This document shows, one piece after another, positions 41,559 to 48,034 of a DNA stretch of 49,475 bases. Numbering within the stretch: the first letter of the stretch is position 1; each line of letters opens with the position of its first letter. Location: NCBI GenBank assembly GCA_946188155.1, contig CAMHUC010000023.1, positions 1 through 49,475 of the forward strand. The letters are read 5' to 3'. A model generated the notes under the pieces. That model ran no database searches, was not told the DNA's origin, and saw nothing but the letters and a program-made list of their open reading frames with translations. This DNA comes from an uncultured bacterium (lineage in GTDB: Bacteria > Bacteroidota > Bacteroidia > Bacteroidales > Bacteroidaceae). The position numbers were made by a program, and so were the translations under genes.

Positions 41559-42170
41559 ATGAACCAACTTTTCACCATAGGCCACTCGAATCAGTCGCTG
41601 GAGGAGTTTCTTGCCATGCTCAGACGGTATGGTGTTGACTGTGTGGTTGACGTTCGGAGTGTTCCGGCCAGCAAGTATTCACCTCAGTTCAATATGGAGG
41701 TGCTGAGAAGGTTCTTGAAGCAGAATGGTGTGGAATACCTTCATTTCGGCAGAGAGTTCGGGGCTCGAAGGATTGACTGCATCAATAAGGACGGACAGGT
41801 GGATTTTGAGAAGGCTATGACTACCACAGCTTTCCTCTCGGGTGTCGAGCGGGTGAAGAAAGGTGCTGACAAAGGTTATCACATTGTGCTGATGTGCTCT
41901 GAGGCCAACCCCTTGGAGTGTCATCGGTTCTCATTGGTGGCCCGATATTTTCACGATCATGGCTGGGATGTCCGGCACATCACGAAGGATGCTTCAGCTG
42001 TATCGCATGAGTCGCTGGAGAAGCAGATGATTGAGGAATATCTGCATGCCAGGAAGTATCACGTTCCGGAGATTGACGAATTGTTTGGCACATACACCCG
42101 TGATGACCAGCGGCGGGATGCTTACAGGCAGAAGAATCGTGAGATAGGATACAGAGCGGAGGAGGAGTAG
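41559..42170 (+). CDS. DUF488 protein
   Basis: 203 aa. It shows the DUF488 hallmarks: FTIGHSNQSLEEFLAMLRRY near the N-terminus, VDVRSVPASKYSPQF, FGREFGARR, and the C-terminal motif CSEANPLECHRFSL. DUF488 proteins are found in DNA-repair and defence neighbourhoods, and the Cys-His motif suggests a metal site or a catalytic role; the chemistry is unknown. It lies 2 nt after NUDIX and 7 nt before the next gene, in a single operon. Confidence 0.85.
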   Translation: MNQLFTIGHSNQSLEEFLAMLRRYGVDCVVDVRSVPASKYSPQFNMEVLRRFLKQNGVEYLHFGREFGARRIDCINKDGQVDFEKAMTTTAFLSGVERVKKGADKGYHIVLMCSEANPLECHRFSLVARYFHDHGWDVRHITKDASAVSHESLEKQMIEEYLHARKYHVPEIDELFGTYTRDDQRRDAYRQKNREIGYRAEEE

Positions 42171-42177
42171 TCGATAT

Positions 42178-43182
42178 ATGGATGCTTATTTTGTTTGTCT
42201 GGCCAACTCTCTGAAACGTGGCGGGCGGTGTATCGCTGGCGTTGAGGTGACGATTGACGATGAACGGAACTGGGCGGTGGTCAGAAAACCTGACGGCAGT
42301 CCACGATGGATAAGACCTGTTGACGCGACTACGGAGTTTGGTGAAATCAGGATTGGTGAGGCACAGCATATCCCTCTGCTCTCGGTGGTCAAACTGGAGG
42401 GTGTCATTCCGATTCCCTGCCAGTCACACTCCGAGGACGTGCACTACAGTCTGATGCGGGTGATGGGAAAGGTGTCTGGCGCGGATGCCATTCTGAGTCA
42501 GTTTGTGGATAGTGTGCATCAGGTTTTGTTCTATGGCACTGACCGGGCTATTGACATCCCAACATACGCCGCAGGAGACCACTCGCTGATGTTCATACCC
42601 GTCAGCAATGCCGAGATTGTAGCCGATGTGCGTGAGGACAAGACACGCTATAGGATGCTGCTGAAGTATCATGGAGTCGTATATGACCTGTCGGTGACTG
42701 ACCCATATTATATAGAGGCCCTAAACACCAGGCAGGTCAAGGTGGGTAAACAGCCTGAATTGTACGTGACACTCTCGTTGGGACTCGTCTACGAGGAGCG
42801 TCACCATAAACTCATTGCTGGAGTCATCCTACCCTCTTTGGATGCAGCCCGTTCTGAGGCAAACATGGTGATGGACGCGAAACAGGAAGTCCGCATTATT
42901 TCTGTTGTTCCGCTGACATACGTTGAGCGTCGGACTATTAGAAAGGCTTTTGTCATTCCAAGTCAGAATGGACTTGCCGTTTGTTTTCGAAGGAGAAACG
43001 GAGGTGAGGATTTCCTGCCGATAGACAATGCTGATGGTGTAGAGGCGTGGCAGAAGATTTCTCCTGGTAAGATAGACATCGTGACATACAGTGACGGTCA
43101 TCGAGCCGTCAACGTGAGGAATAGCGGCGGAGTTGTCTGGAGATGGATTCATAATTTCCTCCGTTTTCCTAAATTCTCTTAA
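42178..43182 (+). CDS. Dual OB-domain-like protein of the helicase cassette
   Basis: 334 aa. The N-terminus (YFVCLANSLKRGGRCIAGVE, then SPRWIRPVDA) resembles the dual OB-containing domain proteins known next to DUF488 genes; the match is from memory. The C-terminal part (about 110-334), with YAAGDHSLMFIPV and IRKAFVIPSQNGLAVCF, has no recognised family. OB folds often bind single-stranded nucleic acid, which would fit a cassette with a helicase. It is the last gene of that cassette; a new promoter follows at 43221. Confidence 0.6.
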   Translation: MDAYFVCLANSLKRGGRCIAGVEVTIDDERNWAVVRKPDGSPRWIRPVDATTEFGEIRIGEAQHIPLLSVVKLEGVIPIPCQSHSEDVHYSLMRVMGKVSGADAILSQFVDSVHQVLFYGTDRAIDIPTYAAGDHSLMFIPVSNAEIVADVREDKTRYRMLLKYHGVVYDLSVTDPYYIEALNTRQVKVGKQPELYVTLSLGLVYEERHHKLIAGVILPSLDAARSEANMVMDAKQEVRIISVVPLTYVERRTIRKAFVIPSQNGLAVCFRRRNGGEDFLPIDNADGVEAWQKISPGKIDIVTYSDGHRAVNVRNSGGVVWRWIHNFLRFPKFS

Positions 43183-43220
43183 TATTGTGTTGCAAGCGTG
43201 AATATTTGTAAGGAATTTAG

Positions 43221-43228
43221 TAATTTTG
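43221..43228 (+). promoter_or_regulatory. -7 promoter box, TAATTTTG, of the three-gene operon
   Basis: TAATTTTG, 18 nt before ATG 43247. It sets a new transcription unit after the helicase cassette. Confidence 0.65.
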
Positions 43229-43246
43229 TGGGCTAATTTATAAGTT

Positions 43247-44146
43247 ATGACACGCTTTACGATATACACATACCTTTTCAAGCCCGTCAACGAGCCGCAG
43301 GAGCCGGATATGTTCTCGCCAGAGGTGGACGTGGAGGAGTCGCTGCGGATGAAGCAGGAACTTCTGGCAGAACTGTTCAAGGCGGAGAGCAAACTGAAGT
43401 TTGCAAGGTTTCGCGCTAACGGTGACGGCGAGGGCAGGCAGTTTGAGCACATGATTGTGGCCCAGAGCGGCGGCATCATTGTGATGCGACTGGCCAACAC
43501 TACGCAGCAGGTGCACGAGAAGAAGTTCAACCGCTGGACGGAAGAGGACCAGCCGAGCCTCTACGTGCTGATAGACAACCGGAAGGACAAGCAGATCATC
43601 GCCATCGAGAACCGTCCGCAGGCTTTCAGCGAAACGGAGACCGTGGCACACATCATGGAGGAGACCTTCAACCGCCGCCTGTGGAGCAAGCGTCTGCAGG
43701 TGCAGATCAACGCGAAGTATCGCACGCGCGAGTTCTGGGACGTGGTGAGCGAGTATGAGCAGGGTATCGCCTCGGTGACGTTCAAATTCCCCTATCCCAA
43801 CCTGCCCGAGATTTCAGACATGGTGGGTGAATACTACACGGAGCTGGCCCGCCGCACAAATACGGAGCCGAAGACCACCATCACGGCACCGCCTAAGGAG
43901 AAGGCCATCCTGCAGCAGGGAGACCTGATACTGGAGTCGATGATCAAGGCGGCAAGTGCCAGCGGCAAGGTGATCATGATGCGGCCGAAGGGTGCACGCA
44001 AGTGGAGGAAGATAGGACTGGAGACCATCGTGCAGGAAGAACTCTCTGACCTGGCTCTGAAGGGCTTGGAGAAGCAGGAACTGATTCCCCGCAAGTGGCA
44101 GGCCATCGTGGACTTTCTCGACAAGATTCAAATCGTTTACGCATAG
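43247..44146 (+). CDS. Unknown protein 1 of a three-gene operon
   Basis: 299 aa, start MTRFTIYTYLFKPVNEPQEP. The N-terminal 180 residues are beta-rich (QFEHMIVAQSGGIIVMRLAN, SLYVLIDNRKDKQIIAIENR), a pattern seen in DUF4747-type and other defence-associated proteins, but I cannot place it with confidence. The C-terminal part has GDLILESMIKAASASGKVIM and MRPKGARKWRKIG. The next gene begins 7 nt later. No catalytic motif is evident. Confidence 0.6.
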   Translation: MTRFTIYTYLFKPVNEPQEPDMFSPEVDVEESLRMKQELLAELFKAESKLKFARFRANGDGEGRQFEHMIVAQSGGIIVMRLANTTQQVHEKKFNRWTEEDQPSLYVLIDNRKDKQIIAIENRPQAFSETETVAHIMEETFNRRLWSKRLQVQINAKYRTREFWDVVSEYEQGIASVTFKFPYPNLPEISDMVGEYYTELARRTNTEPKTTITAPPKEKAILQQGDLILESMIKAASASGKVIMMRPKGARKWRKIGLETIVQEELSDLALKGLEKQELIPRKWQAIVDFLDKIQIVYA

Positions 44147-44153
44147 CCTCACG

Positions 44154-44936
44154 ATGAAAGCACGATGGGACACGAGGCAATGCCGTGAGCGGACGATGCA
44201 ACTGCTGGAAGAGCAGCTGTTCTGCGACCTGTATGATACGCTGAAGGACATCACAACGGAATATGGCGAGCCGAGCCCAGCCGAACTTTGGGACGAGGCA
44301 GCTGCGAGGTGGAAACCGCTGCTGGCATCCAAGCGGCCACAGACGGCGGTGGAGATGCTCGGCGAGGAACTGACCGAAGCGTACGGCGAGCGCGGGGCTT
44401 TCCTGGTGCTGATGATTCTGATGTATATGCTGGTAACGATGTTCCGGCCATCGGAAGACAGTCCCTACCGTCCGTTCTGCGAGGCACTGGCAGCGGCCAC
44501 TCACGGTCATCCGCTGTTGAAACGGCTGTGGGAGGGTGTACGCCAGACGGAGGACGAAGAGGAACGGGCAGGCAGGAAGATCGGCGTGGTATGCTCGCTG
44601 CTGGCTGATGCCCGGCAGAGCGGCGAGCCATTCAGCCTCGATACCGTTGAGGAGTGTATTCTCCGCTACCCCACCTTCGAGCTTCAGCAGACGGCACTTG
44701 AACGGGCCAACAATCTGCTGATGGGTACGGCTTGGGGCACGAGGTCGGCCAAGGTGTTCCAGAAGATGATAGACAAGCGGCAAGAGCAGCAAGAACGCCG
44801 GGAGCAACGCCAGGAACAGATGGCTGCATCGGTAGAGAAAATAGCAGAAAAACCATCCGTAGTGATTGACTCCGTGCAGGACGTGATAGCCGACGGCGGT
44901 AAGAAAATTGTTCAGAATATTATTACAGACAAATAG
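44154..44936 (+). CDS. Unknown protein 2 of a three-gene operon
   Basis: 260 aa, mostly helical. FLVLMILMYMLVTMFRP at about 80-100 is hydrophobic and may be a membrane-interacting helix or a buried core. A Gln/Glu/Arg-rich coiled coil (about 203-225; QEQQERREQRQEQ) is near the C-terminus. It is 7 nt after unknown protein 1 and 12 nt before protein 3. No family recognised. Confidence 0.6.
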   Translation: MKARWDTRQCRERTMQLLEEQLFCDLYDTLKDITTEYGEPSPAELWDEAAARWKPLLASKRPQTAVEMLGEELTEAYGERGAFLVLMILMYMLVTMFRPSEDSPYRPFCEALAAATHGHPLLKRLWEGVRQTEDEEERAGRKIGVVCSLLADARQSGEPFSLDTVEECILRYPTFELQQTALERANNLLMGTAWGTRSAKVFQKMIDKRQEQQERREQRQEQMAASVEKIAEKPSVVIDSVQDVIADGGKKIVQNIITDK

Positions 44937-44948
44937 GAGTAGCTATAT

Positions 44949-45512
44949 ATGGGAATCATTATAAAAGGTGACGTGAAGGGTGACATCATCAGCGAGGGTG
45001 GCGTGAAGAATGAAACGCACTATCACTATGGTGATGAGCACAGAGTGGAGCAGCAGATGCAAAAGACAGAAACCCACGTGGAGGACTATAGCCGAAATCA
45101 AGTGAATGCTGTGCAGAACAACATCACGGCACCTACTCGGCAGGCCATCGTGGATGAACTTCTGGCCCTGGCCGACAAGGGTGAATGGACGCGTGGCGTG
45201 ACGGGGGATGACATCAAGGCGATGCTGCGGCAGGTGCTGGAGCAGTCGGACGTGATGTGGCAGTTGCTGGAGCGTGGGCGCGGAGACCGCCTGAAGGTGG
45301 TGTGGCAGAACCTGACGGGCTATTTCGTTGACCGCAGGCTGTTGTCAACGACGATTGGTGCTCCGGCGCTGAACAAGATGTTCTTCGGCGATGACAACGG
45401 ATATACCAACATCGACAAGGGGAGGCCCAGCAAGGGACTGATGACTGCCGATTTCGAGAGCCTGGTGCCCCTGCTTGACAAGTATGTGCCCAGAGTGGAT
45501 AAAAAAGCATAA
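44949..45512 (+). CDS. Unknown protein 3 of a three-gene operon
   Basis: 187 aa. It begins MGIIIKGDVKGDIISEGGVK and continues with NETHYHYGDEH, a short beta-rich Gly/Asp/His segment like the GD-x-V-x-G repeats found at the N-termini of several NTPase- or effector-associated bacterial conflict proteins. The remainder is helical (QAIVDELLALADKGEWTRGV, and MWQLLERGRGDRLKVVWQNL). The sequence ends DKKA. Family not recognised; with proteins 1 and 2 it may form one complex. Confidence 0.6.
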   Translation: MGIIIKGDVKGDIISEGGVKNETHYHYGDEHRVEQQMQKTETHVEDYSRNQVNAVQNNITAPTRQAIVDELLALADKGEWTRGVTGDDIKAMLRQVLEQSDVMWQLLERGRGDRLKVVWQNLTGYFVDRRLLSTTIGAPALNKMFFGDDNGYTNIDKGRPSKGLMTADFESLVPLLDKYVPRVDKKA

Positions 45513-45551
45513 AAGACGGGGGCAGACGGAACAATGTTGGAGATAAATCAC

Positions 45552-45559
45552 TATATTTG
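45552..45559 (+). promoter_or_regulatory. -7 promoter box, TATATTTG
   Basis: TATATTTG, 28 nt before ATG 45588. It supports that start for the AAA ATPase gene over the upstream start at 45534. Confidence 0.65.
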
Positions 45560-45587
45560 CAAACAAGAAAAGAAAAAGATAATAGGT

Positions 45588-46751
45588 ATGGAAGAGAGAC
45601 TGATGGTCAAGAATTTCGGCCCGATAACAGACTTGGACATCGTAATTCGTCCGCTGACGGTGTTTATCGGAACACAAAGCAGCGGCAAGAGTACTGTGTC
45701 TAAGTTGGTGACGATATGCAGGGATATGCGCTGGTGGCAGTTGCTGATGGACAATCCTGAGTCGGACGAGGTGCTGAAGCCTTTCTATGGCTTTGCCATA
45801 GATGAGTATTTCCAAGAGGACAGTTATTTCGAATACAGCAATAACGGGCATACAGTAAAATATGAGAACGGGAAGTTTAGTTTTAACTCGGAAGTCTGGA
45901 GTAAGGACGATATTGACAATTATATAGCTTATTCTAATGCTAAATTAAAGTATAGAGGTGATTTGCCTAGCAGTGAGGAAATTGATAATATTTCCCAGAC
46001 AGGATTGGATGCTAACGCAAGAATGATACTTTACATCTTGGCAGAGCGCAATCTCGTTGGCAACCTGTCTGAATCGTTGGCTTCAATGCTGACAGCTAAT
46101 GTTCCTTTACCTCAGCCTCTGTTGGAATACATGAGCTTATTTGAGAAGGCAAGGCATAAACTGGTTCCATATAAGATTCCATTCTTAGGTGTTAGTTTTG
46201 TAATGAAGGGAGGCCGCTACCGTGTAGAACTGACAGGCAAAGAGAAAGACTTGCCACTGAAAGCGACTTCTTCCGGGTTGCAGTCGGCGATACCTATGCT
46301 TATGATTATTGACTACGTCCTTCAGACTGACAGCTTTGATTCTTTCGTCATAGAAGAACCTGAACAGAACTTGTTCCCAGAGAACCAATTTGAGATACTT
46401 GGCTTTATTACTTCAAAATTTTGGGCAAAGAAGTACAGACAATTCATCATTACCACCCACAGCCCCTATATGTTGTCGAGTCTGAATGTGCTGATGTTGG
46501 CTTATAGGCTTCAGCATATAGAGGAGGTACGCGAAGAGGCAGAGAAGATAATTGTGCCTGGCTATACCGTAAATCCCGATGATGTGGCTGTATATTCGCT
46601 TGACCCTGACGGAGACAAGTATTGCCAGAGCTTGATTTCGGAAAAAACGGGGTTGGTTTCGGTAAATGAGTTGGACACCGTTTCAGAGGTTATCGGTGAT
46701 GATTTTGACCGTCTTTATCGCTTGTATCTGAAAACTAAGAAAAAGAACTAA
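45588..46751 (+). CDS. AAA/OLD-like ABC-type ATPase
   Basis: 387 aa from ATG 45588 (MEERLMVKNFGPITD). Walker A is GTQSSGKST (about 30-38), Walker B is FVIEEPEQNLFP (about 265), and the His switch is ITTHSPYML (about 302). The signature-like SSGLQSAIP precedes Walker B. This is the AAA_15/OLD-like head arrangement with a short helical insertion and no TOPRIM domain. The adjacent small ExK protein suggests a two-component ATPase-nuclease defence system comparable in layout to PARIS (AriA-AriB) or Septu. The gap to it is 10 nt. Confidence 0.8.
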   Translation: MEERLMVKNFGPITDLDIVIRPLTVFIGTQSSGKSTVSKLVTICRDMRWWQLLMDNPESDEVLKPFYGFAIDEYFQEDSYFEYSNNGHTVKYENGKFSFNSEVWSKDDIDNYIAYSNAKLKYRGDLPSSEEIDNISQTGLDANARMILYILAERNLVGNLSESLASMLTANVPLPQPLLEYMSLFEKARHKLVPYKIPFLGVSFVMKGGRYRVELTGKEKDLPLKATSSGLQSAIPMLMIIDYVLQTDSFDSFVIEEPEQNLFPENQFEILGFITSKFWAKKYRQFIITTHSPYMLSSLNVLMLAYRLQHIEEVREEAEKIIVPGYTVNPDDVAVYSLDPDGDKYCQSLISEKTGLVSVNELDTVSEVIGDDFDRLYRLYLKTKKKN

Positions 46752-46761
46752 ACACAGGACT

Positions 46762-47349
46762 ATGGCGGTAAATCAATCGGCTATTGACAACTTACGGTTG
46801 GACGAGGCTTTCGCCACTGGTACTCTCAGGCCGTTTAATGAATGTTGGACGGTGAGAATGGATAGGGAGCTGATGATTGTGGATGATGACACTGAAAAGT
46901 GCTCACGTTTCTCGAACAATGAAGAGGAACTACAAAAAGCTTTGCTTGTCATCAATGAGAATCATCGGGAGATTGTATTATTGTCAATTGACAACAAACT
47001 GATACGAGATCATGAGGGCGGTATTGCCGACTGTGCTTTGTTTGATGATAATCAGTTTCGTTTTGTTGAATTCAAAACGAATGCCTACGGCAATTCTAAT
47101 GAAGCAGTCAGAGATACTTTCGATAAGGCTACTGGTCAACTAAAAGAAACCATCCGTGTGTTTAAAGACAAACTACAAAAGGTAAACATAAAGTTTGAGG
47201 ATGCTGTAACTTTGAGTTGCCATATCGTAATTTCTCACAGATTCCCCAAAAGCAGAGCCATTAAGCAGGAATACCAAATGAGTTTTGCAGATGAAAATAA
47301 CAATATTGAGTTGTCTTTTGCAGAGAAAACCTATTGGGAGGAACCTTGA
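46762..47349 (+). CDS. Small putative ExK nuclease, partner of the ATPase
   Basis: 195 aa. GGIADCALFDDNQFRFVEFK then TN shows a D-x(11)-E-x-K spacing (IADC, VEFK), the signature of PD-(D/E)XK nucleases. Residues after it form a helix (VRDTFDKATGQLKETIRVF). Starting MAVNQSAIDNLRLDEAFATG, it begins 10 nt after the ATPase stop and shares its promoter. The assignment rests on one motif, so an inactive or non-nuclease member is possible. Confidence 0.65.
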   Translation: MAVNQSAIDNLRLDEAFATGTLRPFNECWTVRMDRELMIVDDDTEKCSRFSNNEEELQKALLVINENHREIVLLSIDNKLIRDHEGGIADCALFDDNQFRFVEFKTNAYGNSNEAVRDTFDKATGQLKETIRVFKDKLQKVNIKFEDAVTLSCHIVISHRFPKSRAIKQEYQMSFADENNNIELSFAEKTYWEEP

Positions 47350-47380
47350 CGGGGTAATCTGACGTAATCTGAACACGATA

Positions 47381-47426
47381 AGAGGTGCTCGGTTCTCGAA
47401 ATTTCGGGAATCGGGCACTTCTCGTT
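47381..47426 (+). terminator. Terminator after the ATPase-nuclease pair
   Basis: AGAGGTGCTCGGTTC and following bases (47381-47400) can pair with 47403-47422 over about 20 bp, including four G-T wobble pairs. TCGTTTATG follows. It closes the operon ending at 47349. Confidence 0.6.
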
Positions 47427-47467
47427 TATGGCTGATTCTGAATGGGTTGTGCGTTGCGGGCGAAAAT

Positions 47468-47491
47468 AATCTGAGATTATCGGCTCAGATT
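47468..47491. repeat. 8-bp inverted repeat in the gap before the 47591 gene
   Basis: AATCTGAG (47468-47475) and CTCAGATT (47484-47491) are a perfect inverted repeat. No -7 box was found between here and ATG 47591. Apart from this and the upstream terminator I see nothing in 47350-47590. Confidence 0.4.
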
Positions 47492-47590
47492 TGCCCCGCT
47501 CCACGGCTTATAGACCTTTGCCGTCGGCTTTCGAGATAAGACCGGCGTTGGATGCTTATCCTATAGACATGCGGAGGCTCTATAAACAAG

Positions 47591-48034
47591 ATGAAACAGA
47601 ATGGTTTCAAGCAGGAGATTTTGCTGCAGGCCGTGAAGATGGACGGCAGTATCAACTTTCAGACCAACGGCGACATCAACATCTATCCGTGCCCGTGGGA
47701 GGACGGCAAGGAGGTGACCAATGGCAGCAGAGTGAGGTATCGCGGAGGCATCGAGGTGGATGCTGACGGCAGAACCCGAGTGAAGCGCTACAACGATGGG
47801 AAGTACGGCCCGAAGTACGAGGTGCTCTACGAGACGGCCCACGGCAAGGTTCAGATGAATCATCCGCAGGTTCGCCCGGGTGACGGCTACAGGCGCAAGA
47901 GCGAGGAGTTCGTGTACGTCACGTTCAAGTTCCCCAAGAACTACGGGGTGTCGCTGATGAAGGCGTTGTTCCAGGAAGAGTGTGACGAAGTAATGGCTTA
48001 TCTGAAGACAAGAAAGGAGGAAACGGTATGGTAA
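47591..48034 (+). CDS. Hypothetical protein upstream of the VirE-like gene
   Basis: 147 aa starting MKQNGFKQEILLQAVKMDGS. The C-terminal part (FVYVTFKFPKNYGVSLMKAL, then FQEECDEVMAYLKTRKEE) is helical. It has no family I recognise. Its stop overlaps the next gene's ATG (48028-48034), so the two are translated together. It may be part of the same mobile or regulatory module. Confidence 0.6.
   Translation: MKQNGFKQEILLQAVKMDGSINFQTNGDINIYPCPWEDGKEVTNGSRVRYRGGIEVDADGRTRVKRYNDGKYGPKYEVLYETAHGKVQMNHPQVRPGDGYRRKSEEFVYVTFKFPKNYGVSLMKALFQEECDEVMAYLKTRKEETVW

Noticed and set aside
47491..47766. 91-aa plus-strand frame ahead of and overlapping the 47591 gene.
   Set aside because: Wrong frame relative to the coupled gene pair and low protein character.
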